A stretch of 64,000 bases of DNA from JBGSMF01 sp964651475 (GTDB lineage: Bacteria > Chloroflexota > Anaerolineae > Fen-1058): NCBI GenBank assembly GCA_964651475.1, contig CAZYXV010000002.1, forward strand, positions 62,001 to 126,000, written 5' to 3'. Numbering within the stretch: the stretch's first letter is position 1; each line of letters starts with the position of its first letter. The notes below the pieces were generated by a model. That model had not been told where the DNA came from and did no database searches. It saw only the letters and a program-made list of their open reading frames with translations. Position numbers and translations under genes: made by a program. Positions 1 to 7,116 of the stretch are shown piece by piece.

Positions 1-767
1 AGAGAAAAGCCAAGACCATCCGATATTATCTCGAAACATGGGGGCACAAGCCCGAAACGCCTTTCTGCATATCAACACAAAGCGCCACCGATTTGAGCGC
101 GATTCCAGATAATTCGATTGACTATGTTTTCACCGATCCACCATTCGGAGGCAATATCAATTATTCCGAAATGAATTACCTGTGGGAAGCTTGGCTGGGC
201 GCGTTCACAGACGCGACTGATGAAGCTATCATCAATCGCTCGCAAAAAAAGGCGCTTGAGGATTATGGCGGATTGATGACACAGGCGCTGAAAGAAATGT
301 ATCGAGTGCTCAAGGCGGGGAGATGGCTTACATTGGTGTTCCATAATTCGTCGGCCCAAGTTTGGGCGGCTATCCAGGCAGCTCTTTTGTCGAGCGGTTT
401 TAGGATTGAGACAATTCAAACACTCAACAAACGGCACGGAACATTTAAACAATTTGTTTCCGAAAACGCTGTTGGGTATGATTTGGTAATTCATTGCAAA
501 AAGACCTCAACCCCTGGCGTGGCAGTTTCGCACTTGGTCACTTCTTATGCTACAGTGCGCGAGTTCATAGAGCGCACCTTCAGGCAAAACCCCAACGAGT
601 TCATCGTCCACTATATGCATGTCAAGCGACAGGACGAGTTAGACAGCCGCAAGTTGTATTCGCTGTGGTTAAAAGAACAAATGGAATCTGGCAAGGTCGT
701 GGATCTAGATTACGAGGAATTTCGGGATACAGCGAATCGCGTTATCCACGAGTTTCCCGCCGAATAG
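1..767 (+). CDS. DNA methyltransferase, C-terminal part (5' end outside window)
   Basis: The reading frame is open from base 3 and has no start in the window, so this is the 3' part of a longer gene. It encodes a SAM-dependent DNA methylase of the N4/N6 type. The catalytic motif IV reads TDPPFGGNINYSE (about bases 132-170), followed by a conserved block containing EMYRVLKAGRWLTLVFHN and a Rossmann-like strand ending GYDLVIHC. This resembles COG1743-type adenine-specific methylases with a DPPY/F-G-x-N motif. The SAM-binding motif I is not visible and should lie upstream. The last 85 residues resemble nothing I know. The next gene follows after 17 bases and encodes a probable nuclease, so the pair looks like a restriction-modification unit. 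Base composition is AT-richer than downstream genes, which suggests transfer. Confidence 0.75.
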   Translation, partial: RKAKTIRYYLETWGHKPETPFCISTQSATDLSAIPDNSIDYVFTDPPFGGNINYSEMNYLWEAWLGAFTDATDEAIINRSQKKALEDYGGLMTQALKEMYRVLKAGRWLTLVFHNSSAQVWAAIQAALLSSGFRIETIQTLNKRHGTFKQFVSENAVGYDLVIHCKKTSTPGVAVSHLVTSYATVREFIERTFRQNPNEFIVHYMHVKRQDELDSRKLYSLWLKEQMESGKVVDLDYEEFRDTANRVIHEFPAE

Positions 768-784
768 ATACAAGGAGCAAAGCA

Positions 785-1768
785 GTGAGATATCCGAAAA
801 CGCTCTCGGTGTTTACGAGAAAAGAGTTTGCCAGGGCGCATACTTTCTTAGCTTCACAAGTTGCCACGATGATGGGCAGGAAATTTGAGGAAGGCGATTG
901 GGCAGAGGTATATTGCGCCGCCAAGAATATTCCACATCACGGCTGGAGCAACCTCAATATAGATGTTATGCATAAGCGGCTTGGCGTCGAACAAAAGATG
1001 TTGTGCGTCCGATCAGACAAAAGCATCAGGGAACATTGCGGAACCAGCATGATGCACCCCGCCGCGACGCGCTCCATCAGAGTGTCGTCAGCGAAGGGGG
1101 ATCCGACCAAAATAGCGCAGGAGGTGCTTCGCCAGTACAGCGAATTGATTCAACGGCGTCGCCAGAAGGTGGCCGAAAATGTCCCTGGCGCGGAACCGGA
1201 CATGCGGATTGGTTGGCTGCTTTGGCAAGAGAGCCTGAAGGAATTTCTGTATTTTGAAGAGGAAATGCTCGAGCCGAATCCTGATGATTATTGGGCCGAG
1301 TGGAAAGAAAGCGGAGGCGGGGCGCGTAAAACGAGCAGGAACCTTTGGGTGTATGAAGTCGAGACAGGCAGAAAGCGATATTCCATAACCACAACCGCTG
1401 GGGCAAAAATTCAGCCATATTTTGATGTACCGCCCCCCAAAGACCCCAATCTATATTACTTTTGTGTGCAAGGAGAAGATCTCAAGAACGGCTTGGTTCG
1501 AGTATGGGTTACCTGTACGACTGCACTGCTTTTGAAGCAGTTGTTTGGCGATCTTGATAAAGATACAATCAGTACTGCGATTATCAATGCAGCCAGTACA
1601 CTTGCTCAGATTGAGGAAGAAAGAGACAAGTCCGCCGCTCGATTCGATTTGGCAGAGCCGATCCTGATCACTGTCGAAGCCTATAAAAGCTTGCTCGAGG
1701 CTTTTGCTGGTGTCAGTGATGAACACAGAATTCAACTCTTTGCTCGTTACATTTCAAAGGGAGACTAA
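785..1768 (+). CDS. Putative PD-(D/E)XK restriction endonuclease
   Basis: A 327-residue protein starting at GTG 785, with AAGGAG 8 bases upstream deciding the start. I do not recognise the family by name. Near the N-terminus, D60 is followed by the stretch RLGVEQK, giving D-x8-E69-x-K71, and E41 lies in a preceding acidic helix. This is the layout of a PD-(D/E)XK nuclease core. The C-terminal half is mixed alpha/beta without a recognisable motif. It lies directly behind a DNA methyltransferase and shares its lower GC, so a type II restriction role is the best inference. Its stop codon overlaps the start of the next gene (TAATG at 1766-1770), which could couple translation. Another defence-related role cannot be excluded. 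Confidence 0.5.
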   Translation: MRYPKTLSVFTRKEFARAHTFLASQVATMMGRKFEEGDWAEVYCAAKNIPHHGWSNLNIDVMHKRLGVEQKMLCVRSDKSIREHCGTSMMHPAATRSIRVSSAKGDPTKIAQEVLRQYSELIQRRRQKVAENVPGAEPDMRIGWLLWQESLKEFLYFEEEMLEPNPDDYWAEWKESGGGARKTSRNLWVYEVETGRKRYSITTTAGAKIQPYFDVPPPKDPNLYYFCVQGEDLKNGLVRVWVTCTTALLLKQLFGDLDKDTISTAIINAASTLAQIEEERDKSAARFDLAEPILITVEAYKSLLEAFAGVSDEHRIQLFARYISKGD

Positions 1769-2733
1769 TGTTCCCCCTCGACCTCGCCATCGTCATCATC
1801 AGTTGGAACGTGCGCGACCTGCTGGCCGCCTGTCTCGACTCAATCTCCCATCTCCAATCTCCACCCTCCACCCTCCACTCTCCACCCTCCGACCTCCACC
1901 CTCAAATCATAGTCATAGACAACGCCTCAAGCGACGGCAGCGCCGACATGGTGGCAAGCCGCTTCCCGCGCGTGCGCCTGATTGTCAACCAACACAATCC
2001 CGGCTTTGCGGGCGGCAACAACCAGGCCATGCGCGCACTGGGATTCCCAATCTCCAATCTCCAACCTCCAACCTCTCCCCCCCCTCGCTACGTCCTGCTC
2101 CTCAACCCAGACACTGTAGTGCGTGATCGAGCGATAGAGACAATGGTCGGCTTTATGGACGCCACGCCACAAACTGGAGCGTGCGGCGCGCGGCTGGTAT
2201 ATGGGAACGGCAGCTTTCAACACAGCGCCTTTGGCTTTCCGGGCTTGACTCAAATCGCGCTCGACTTTTGGCCGCTTCACGGGCGATTGCTCGACAGCCG
2301 CTTGAATGGCCGCTACCCACGCCAACTGTACGCGGCAGGCCAACCGTTCGAGGTAGACCATCCGCTGGGCGCGTCGCTCCTGGTGCGCGCGGAGGCCATT
2401 GCCCAGGTTGGCCTGATGGACGAAGAATACCACATGTACTGCGAAGAAATTGACTGGTGCTGGCGCATCAAGCGCGCCGGCTGGAAAATTTATTGTGTGC
2501 CGCAAGCCGAGATTGTCCACTATGGCGGGCAGTCCACGAGCCAGGCGCGCCCGGACATGATTGTGGCGCTGTGGCGCAGCCGCAAGCGGCTGTATGGCAA
2601 ATATTACCCGGCATGGAAACAACGCCTGGCGGCCCGGCTTGTGCGGGCAGGGGCGCGCGCCGAAATCTGCCGCGCCGGACAAAATAGCGCCGCCGCTGGC
2701 GCGTATCGCCAGGTGATTGAGATGTTTTCGTAA
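1768..2733 (+). CDS. Family 2 glycosyltransferase (rhamnosyltransferase-like)
   Basis: A 321-residue GT-A fold glycosyltransferase that transfers a sugar from a nucleotide donor, probably in cell-surface polysaccharide synthesis. Visible motifs are AIVIISWNVRDLL at the N-terminus, VIDNASSDGS (residues 49-58), GFAGGNNQ (79-86), the donor/metal-site motif LLNPDT (111-116) and the acceptor-side EEIDWCWRIKRAGW. The gene is intact but carries two in-frame pyrimidine-rich insertions of about 12-16 residues each, at residues 28-44 and 92-106. Both sit in loops just before conserved strands, so the core should still fold. No transmembrane segment is seen. The start ATG overlaps the previous stop by one base. 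Confidence 0.88.
   Translation: MFPLDLAIVIISWNVRDLLAACLDSISHLQSPPSTLHSPPSDLHPQIIVIDNASSDGSADMVASRFPRVRLIVNQHNPGFAGGNNQAMRALGFPISNLQPPTSPPPRYVLLLNPDTVVRDRAIETMVGFMDATPQTGACGARLVYGNGSFQHSAFGFPGLTQIALDFWPLHGRLLDSRLNGRYPRQLYAAGQPFEVDHPLGASLLVRAEAIAQVGLMDEEYHMYCEEIDWCWRIKRAGWKIYCVPQAEIVHYGGQSTSQARPDMIVALWRSRKRLYGKYYPAWKQRLAARLVRAGARAEICRAGQNSAAAGAYRQVIEMFS
1841..1905 (+). repeat. In-frame pyrimidine-rich low-complexity insertion 1
   Basis: About 65 bases built from variants of the unit CCAATCTCC / CCACCCTCC, almost purely pyrimidine on this strand apart from A. It lies inside the glycosyltransferase gene, keeps the frame, and separates the first helix from the VIDNAS strand. Related tracts occur at 2044-2084, 15981-16036, 20811-20869 and, inverted, 44491-44520. 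Confidence 0.8.
2044..2084 (+). repeat. In-frame pyrimidine-rich low-complexity insertion 2
   Basis: A tract of CCAATCTCC / CCAACCTCC units ending in a run of C. It is the second such insertion in the same glycosyltransferase gene, placed immediately before the strand that carries LLNPDT. Confidence 0.8.
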
Positions 2734-2766
2734 AGCCGGGTCACGTTTCAAGATTGGAGGTAAATA

Positions 2767-3081
2767 ATGAGCAATTTGATAGACAAAATTCGCACCATGA
2801 TTAACGCCCAACTGCGCGGGCCTCGCCATCCGCGTCCTGCCCAGGTACAGCCCGAGCAGCAGCCTGCCGAGCCGCCCCGTCCCGCAGAAAGAGTGCCCGA
2901 AGTGACGGAGGGCCGCCCGCGCAAAATTCAAGCCGAGGTGAGCGAAGCCAAACCGGAAGCGGCCGCGCCAGCGCCAACGCCGCCAGCGCAGCCTGCTGCT
3001 CAACCCACGCCTTCTGGCCGCAAGGACGAACTGGACCAGGGCCGCGTGGCCGATATGCTCAAGCGCAATCGGCCCAAATAA
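2767..3081 (+). CDS. Small Pro/Ala-rich hypothetical protein
   Basis: A 104-residue protein of unknown function with a good ribosome binding site (TTGGAGG, 2754-2760). The N-terminus is a short amphipathic stretch (MSNLIDKIRTMINAQLR). Residues 20-85 are rich in proline, alanine, glutamate and glutamine and look disordered. The C-terminus (GRKDELDQGRVADMLKRNRPK) is charged and helical. No signal peptide or membrane segment is seen. It sits between two glycosyltransferase genes on the same strand, 33 bases after the first and 9 before the second, so it is probably co-transcribed. A linker or scaffold role is possible but unproven. Confidence 0.6.
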   Translation: MSNLIDKIRTMINAQLRGPRHPRPAQVQPEQQPAEPPRPAERVPEVTEGRPRKIQAEVSEAKPEAAAPAPTPPAQPAAQPTPSGRKDELDQGRVADMLKRNRPK

Positions 3082-3090
3082 TACGCCGCT

Positions 3091-3861
3091 ATGCAGCCAG
3101 TCCCCACTTTGCAATCTTACCCCTCCCTCGTCGCCATCGTCCTGACGCTCAACGAGCAGCGCCACATCGCCGACTGCATCGAGAGCCTGGCCTGGGCCGA
3201 CGCCGTCCTGGTATTCGATAGCTTTAGCGCCGACGAGACCGTCACCATTGCGCGGCAGCACAACGCGCGCGTGATTCAATGCCGCTTTGAGAATTACGCT
3301 CAGCAGCGCAACGCCGCCTTGGATGCTATCGGCGGCATTGACTGGGTAGTCTTTGTGGATGCGGACGAGCGAGCCACGCCGGAATTGGCCGCCGAGATTC
3401 GCCGCACGATCCAGACCGACGACATAACGGCAGGGTATTACGTCCCTCGCCACAACTATATCTTTGGCAAACTCACGTTGGGCGCGGGCTACTGGCCCGA
3501 TTACCAGATGCGCCTGTTGCGATATGGTCACGCCCGCTACGAGCGGCCCGTCGAAGAAATCGCTGTGCTGAACGGCCCGGCCGGCCACTTGAACAATGCA
3601 CTCATTCATTACAACTATGATACGGCGGCGCAATTCCACGCCAAGCAGCGCGCGCGCGCGCACCTGGAGGTGGACGCGCTGCGCAAGAAAAATATTCGCC
3701 CCAAGGCGCGGCAACTCGTATCGCAGCCTGTAAAACACTTTTGGTGGCGCTTTATCACCTTGCGCGGCTACCGTGACGGGCTGCATGGCCTGCGGCTATG
3801 CGCGCTGCTCAGTTATTATTATGGGTTTCTACCCTATTTTCGCCTGTGGCGCGCAGGTTGA
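3091..3861 (+). CDS. Family 2 glycosyltransferase (WaaE/KdtX-like)
   Basis: A 256-residue GT2 glycosyltransferase. The N-terminus shows VAIVLTLNEQRHIADCIESL, then AVLVFDSFSADET, and the metal/donor site WVVFVDADERATPELAAEI. The segments RHNYIFGKLTLGAGYWPDYQMRL (here cited by key residues FGK, GYWPDYQ) and the downstream H-rich part match the WaaE/KdtX subgroup, which adds hexoses to lipopolysaccharide core or other glycans. Whether the host has LPS is unknown; in Chloroflexota such enzymes more likely act on other surface glycans. It follows the Pro/Ala-rich gene by 9 bases and its stop codon overlaps the -35 element of the next promoter. Confidence 0.85.
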   Translation: MQPVPTLQSYPSLVAIVLTLNEQRHIADCIESLAWADAVLVFDSFSADETVTIARQHNARVIQCRFENYAQQRNAALDAIGGIDWVVFVDADERATPELAAEIRRTIQTDDITAGYYVPRHNYIFGKLTLGAGYWPDYQMRLLRYGHARYERPVEEIAVLNGPAGHLNNALIHYNYDTAAQFHAKQRARAHLEVDALRKKNIRPKARQLVSQPVKHFWWRFITLRGYRDGLHGLRLCALLSYYYGFLPYFRLWRAG

Positions 3862-3886
3862 CGCTATTTTCCCCCCGTGATATACT
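3858..3886 (+). promoter_or_regulatory. Sigma70-type promoter for the HNH gene
   Basis: TTGACG at 3858-3863 and TATACT at 3881-3886 with a 17-base spacer. The -35 box overlaps the stop codon of the upstream glycosyltransferase. The predicted start is about 65 bases before the HNH start codon. Confidence 0.6.
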
Positions 3887-3957
3887 TTTGCCAATTGATT
3901 TTGGAGGTCAGAGAGCAAAGCCGCGGCATAGCGGCCAGGTGGGAATTTTAGATCCTA

Positions 3958-4461
3958 ATGAACGAGCCTGTGCTGGTGCTGAATTGCAATTACGAGCCGC
4001 TGAACGTGTGCAACACACGGCGCGCCATGGGATTGCTCGTGGTAGGCAAAGCGGAGATTATCGCGAACGGGCGAGGCTACGTCCACACGGCCACGTCGGT
4101 TTTTCCGCGCCCCTCCGTCATTCGCCTGGAACACATGGTCCGCCGCCCGCACCTGCACGTGCGGCTGTGCAAGCGCGAAATCCTGCGCCGCGACGAATTC
4201 ATTTGCCAGTATTGCGGCCAAACATCGGCCCACCTGACAATTGACCATATCACCCCACGCTATCGCGGGGGCAGTTTCACCTGGGAAAATCTGGTCGCGG
4301 CTTGCCCGCAGTGCAACCGGCGCAAAGGCGGCCGCACGCTGCAAGAGGCTCACATGATGCTGCGGCGAACTCCTTTTGAGCCGCGCCCTTCGGCGCAATA
4401 CATCTTTGGCCGCCACGCGCGCCATTGCGGCGAATGGGAACCCTACCTGGCAGGCTGGTGA
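3958..4461 (+). CDS. HNH endonuclease family protein
   Basis: A 167-residue protein with an HNH nuclease fold. The zinc/HNH module is at residues 83-120: CQYCG, then TIDHITPRYRGG with the conserved DH, ENLVAACPQCNRRKGG with the asparagine and second CxxC pair. The N-terminus, PVLVLNCNYEPLNVCNTRRAM, is typical of the widespread chromosomal HNH family found in Chloroflexota, Actinobacteria and others, whose role is not settled. It is not a typical homing or phage HNH. It has its own promoter and lies upstream of nusA, where many bacteria carry rimP; no rimP is present here. Confidence 0.82.
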   Translation: MNEPVLVLNCNYEPLNVCNTRRAMGLLVVGKAEIIANGRGYVHTATSVFPRPSVIRLEHMVRRPHLHVRLCKREILRRDEFICQYCGQTSAHLTIDHITPRYRGGSFTWENLVAACPQCNRRKGGRTLQEAHMMLRRTPFEPRPSAQYIFGRHARHCGEWEPYLAGW

Positions 4462-4470
4462 AAAATCAAG

Positions 4471-4498
4471 TTGACAGCGATGTAGAACATGATATAAT
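4471..4498 (+). promoter_or_regulatory. Near-consensus promoter of the nusA operon
   Basis: Perfect TTGACA at 4471-4476 and perfect TATAAT at 4493-4498 with a 16-base spacer. The predicted transcript starts near 4505, giving a leader of about 150 bases before nusA. This is the strongest promoter seen in the window. Confidence 0.85.
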
Positions 4499-4528
4499 AG
4501 CCAACGTACAGCATAGCACATTGGATGA

Positions 4529-4560
4529 AAAAGTGGGCAACCCCCACTTTTCTTTTATCC
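4529..4560 (+). terminator. Leader hairpin with U-rich tail (possible attenuator)
   Basis: AAAAGTGGG (4529-4537), loop CAACC, CCCACTTTT (4543-4551), followed by CTTTTATCC. It looks like an intrinsic terminator lying only about 25 bases behind the predicted nusA transcription start. It may terminate HNH readthrough, attenuate nusA transcription, or both. Confidence 0.6.
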
Positions 4561-4592
4561 AGGCGCTTTGCCCCAGAAATACGCTTTGAACA

Positions 4593-4620
4593 CCCCCCCG
4601 TAAACGGGGGGGTTGTTTAG
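4593..4620 (+). promoter_or_regulatory. Second leader hairpin upstream of nusA
   Basis: Seven C plus G (4593-4600), loop TAAA, then C plus seven G (4605-4612): an 8-bp all-GC stem followed by TTGTTT. Together with the hairpin at 4529-4551 it makes a structured leader in front of nusA. Confidence 0.55.
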
Positions 4621-4656
4621 TCTGGTTCTTGCAAAAGGTTCAGAGGATAGCGAGGT

Positions 4657-6654
4657 ATGAAAAGCGAGTTCCTGCTGGCTTTTAATCAAATATGCACAGA
4701 GCGAAACCTGCCGCGCGACGTGGTGCTGCAGGCGCTTCAAACCGCGCTCGTTTCGGCCTACCGCCGTGACGTCAATGCCAGCGCGGCGCAAAACGTCGTG
4801 GCCGAAATTGATGCTGCCACGGGCATGGCACACATCTTTGTCGAAAAAGAAGTCGTAGAACAAGTTCAAGACGCGAACACCGAAGTCTCGTTAACCGATG
4901 CGCGTGCGGCTGTGCCAGACGCCCAGTTGAACGACATGGTGATGGTAGACAGCACGCCCGAAGACTTTGGCCGCGTGGCTGCCCAAATGGCCAAACAGGT
5001 GATTTTGCAGCGCATCCGCGAAGCAGAGCGCGACGCGCTATACACCAACTTTAGCGAACGCGAAGGCGAAATCATTAACGGCACCGTGCAGAGCATTACG
5101 AGCCAGGCCGTCGTGCTCAACCTGGGGCGCACAGAAGCCACCTTGCCCAAGAACCAGCAAGTGCCCGGCGAAAAATATTCGCTGCACCAACGCTTGCGCG
5201 CCTATGTGATGGAAGTGCGCAAGAGCTCGCGCGGGCCCCAAATCGTCGTCAGCCGCAGCCACAAGAATATGCTGCGCCGCTTGTTCGAATTAGAAGTGCC
5301 GGAAATTTACAACGGCACCGTCGAAATCAAGTCCATTGCGCGCGAAGCCGGCGCGCGCTCCAAAATCGCCGTGGCTGCCTTGCAGCCCGGCGTGGATCCG
5401 GTTGGCTCGTGCGTGGGCATGAAAGGCGTGCGGATTCAATCCATCGTCAACGAGCTGAACGGCGAAAAAATTGACGTGATTGAGTGGTCGAACGATCCTG
5501 CTACCTACATTTCCAAGGCGCTCAGCCCGGCGCGCGTGATGGCCGTATATGCCGACGATGATCCCCGCCACGGCAAGACGGCACAGGTCGTCGTGCCCGA
5601 CGACCAGCTCAGCCTGGCGATTGGCCGCGAAGGGCAAAACGCGCGCCTGGCCGCCAAACTGACGGGCTGGCGGATTGACATTCAGAGTTCCTCTGAAGCC
5701 GCCGCCGAGCTTATCCAATACGTGCAAAATGAAGACGAGACCGCCAAACTGGGTCAAGGGGCCGCGCTGCTGCCCACTCTGAAAGCGGTCGTCGATCGTC
5801 ACGCTGAACTCAAGCTGCCCTGGAACACCGAAGAATTGCACTTGCTGCGCAACATACTCGACGCTAAACATGCAACGACGTCCGCCAAGAAGCAAGCCGA
5901 GCGCGCCCTCGCCCGCGTCGAAACCACAACGCCAGCCCAGGCAGGCGGCCCGTCAGAACGTCAACTCGAGATTGAATCGCTGCTGGCGCGCATTCCGCAA
6001 GCAGCGCGAGGCGTCTCGCTGAACACCATTGGCCTGAGCGAGCGTGTTTTCAATCACCTGGAAAAAGCCAACCTGACCACAGTCGCCCAGATTTTGCAGC
6101 GCCTGGCGGCCGGCGACGAAGCCATGTTGTCAGTTGAAGGCATCGGGCCTAAAGCATTATCAGAGATCAAGAGCCGGATTGAGGCAAACAACTTGTGGTT
6201 CGAGCCTGAAGCCGCCGTTCAAACGGAGCCTGAGGTTCAAGCCGCCGCGCCGGTCGAAACGGCCCAGCTACCGCAGCCAGCCGTTGAAGCTGAAGCGACT
6301 GCTGTGGCCGCAGAGACGGCGAGCGCCGAGGCAGCCGCCGTCGAACCCGCGGCAGCCGAACAGGTTGCGCCCGCCGAAGCAGCCGCGCCACAGGTCGAAC
6401 AGGCGCCAACAGGTGAGACTGCACCGGAAGCCGCCCAACCGGCCGATCAAAAGACCCCGCCACCCATCTTTGTGGTTGGAGCAGAACTGGAAGAAGACGA
6501 AGAAGACGAGCTTGCCAAAGGCGGCAAAGGCAAGAAGGGCAAAGACAAACGCCGTGACCGCAAACTGGTCTTTGACGAGCGCCTGGGGACGGTCGTGGCG
6601 CGGCACGAGCGAAAACCGGGGCGCGCGCGCGACGTGTGGGAAATAGACGAGTAA
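4657..6654 (+). CDS. nusA: Transcription termination/antitermination factor NusA, extended C-terminus
   Basis: A 665-residue NusA, which binds RNA polymerase and RNA to control pausing, termination and antitermination. Order of domains: N-terminal polymerase-binding domain (1-125), S1 domain (about 132-200, GEIINGTVQSITSQAVVLNLG), KH1 and KH2 (about 228-345, including VGSCVGMKGVRIQSI and AIGREGQNARLAAKLTGW). Beyond the usual bacterial core it has a helix-hairpin-helix segment (about 450-512, IGLSERVFNHLEKANLTTVA then VEGIGPKALSEIKSRI), which resembles the RNA polymerase alpha C-terminal domain and the acidic repeats of E. coli NusA. An Ala/Pro/Glu-rich linker (520-605) and a charged EEDEEDE / KGGKGKKGKDKRRDRK tail follow. 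It heads the operon with ylxR and infB. Confidence 0.95.
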   Translation: MKSEFLLAFNQICTERNLPRDVVLQALQTALVSAYRRDVNASAAQNVVAEIDAATGMAHIFVEKEVVEQVQDANTEVSLTDARAAVPDAQLNDMVMVDSTPEDFGRVAAQMAKQVILQRIREAERDALYTNFSEREGEIINGTVQSITSQAVVLNLGRTEATLPKNQQVPGEKYSLHQRLRAYVMEVRKSSRGPQIVVSRSHKNMLRRLFELEVPEIYNGTVEIKSIAREAGARSKIAVAALQPGVDPVGSCVGMKGVRIQSIVNELNGEKIDVIEWSNDPATYISKALSPARVMAVYADDDPRHGKTAQVVVPDDQLSLAIGREGQNARLAAKLTGWRIDIQSSSEAAAELIQYVQNEDETAKLGQGAALLPTLKAVVDRHAELKLPWNTEELHLLRNILDAKHATTSAKKQAERALARVETTTPAQAGGPSERQLEIESLLARIPQAARGVSLNTIGLSERVFNHLEKANLTTVAQILQRLAAGDEAMLSVEGIGPKALSEIKSRIEANNLWFEPEAAVQTEPEVQAAAPVETAQLPQPAVEAEATAVAAETASAEAAAVEPAAAEQVAPAEAAAPQVEQAPTGETAPEAAQPADQKTPPPIFVVGAELEEDEEDELAKGGKGKKGKDKRRDRKLVFDERLGTVVARHERKPGRARDVWEIDE

Positions 6655-6686
6655 TAAACACTTGCCGGGTAGGCGCGGAACCTGAG

Positions 6687-6977
6687 ATGGTCAAAGGCAA
6701 ATCGGTTCGGCAAAAGCACGTCCCCCAACGCACGTGCGTTGGGTGCCGCCAGACTCAGGGCAAGCGCGAAATGGTGCGTGTAGTACGCGCACCTGATGGA
6801 CAGGTCGAGCTAGATCTCACCGGCAAGCGCCCCGGACGTGGCGCCTATGTGCATCGCGCCCGCGCATGTTGGCAGTTGGCTCTTGAGCAACACCATCTTG
6901 AATATGCGCTCAAGACGAGTCTGTCTGCCGAAAATCGCGCAGCACTTGAAAAATTTGCCCTGGCACTAGCAGAATAA
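6687..6977 (+). CDS. ylxR: YlxR family RNA-binding protein
   Basis: A 96-residue protein of the YlxR/DUF448 family, almost always encoded between nusA and infB. The family signature is PQRTCVGCRQTQGKREMVRV, followed by GKRPGRGAYVHRARACWQLA. It is a small basic nucleic-acid-binding protein; in some bacteria it acts as a transcriptional or RNase P modulator. I chose ATG 6687; an upstream GTG at 6636 would overlap nusA and add 17 residues not typical of the family. It is 33 bases from the nusA stop, in the same operon. Confidence 0.88.
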   Translation: MVKGKSVRQKHVPQRTCVGCRQTQGKREMVRVVRAPDGQVELDLTGKRPGRGAYVHRARACWQLALEQHHLEYALKTSLSAENRAALEKFALALAE

Positions 6978-6989
6978 AATAAACGTTTT

Positions 6990-7073
6990 GTCACCCTGCG
7001 CGAAGCGGAGGGGCTCGATCCTGCACAGGTTGTTGAGGTCCTTCCGCTTCGTTTCCTGTGCAGGCCAGGTGAC
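6990..7073 (+). repeat. REP-like palindromic element in the infB leader
   Basis: An 84-base element bounded by GTCACC (6990-6995) and GGTGAC (7068-7073). Inside are two interleaved perfect inverted pairs: CGAAGCGGA (7001-7009) with TCCGCTTCG (7043-7051), and CCTGCACAGG (7020-7029) with CCTGTGCAGG (7055-7064). The order A-B-A'-B' means the two stems exclude each other or form a pseudoknot. The sequence resembles the GTCATCCTGAGCGAAGCG type of intergenic repeat known in environmental bacteria. Confidence 0.65.
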
Positions 7074-7116
7074 GACGTCGCAACTCAAGCACGCTCTCAG
7101 AAAAGGGAGGTGTTTA

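Noticed and set aside
494..784. Upstream start for the nuclease-like gene
   Set aside because: It would overlap the methyltransferase in another frame; GTG 785 has a good RBS and fits the gap.
1841..2084. Possible CRISPR or minisatellite array
   Set aside because: Units are short, imperfect and without spacers, and they are translated in frame inside a gene.
1927..3786. Long minus-strand reading frame of 619 codons
   Set aside because: It is antisense to two well-supported glycosyltransferases and the small protein, has Ala/Arg/Gly-rich composition and no recognisable motif; an effect of high GC.
6988..7116. N-terminal extension of IF-2 by 43 residues
   Set aside because: The region is the palindromic element; AGGGAGG sits exactly before ATG 7117 and the IF2_N domain begins there.
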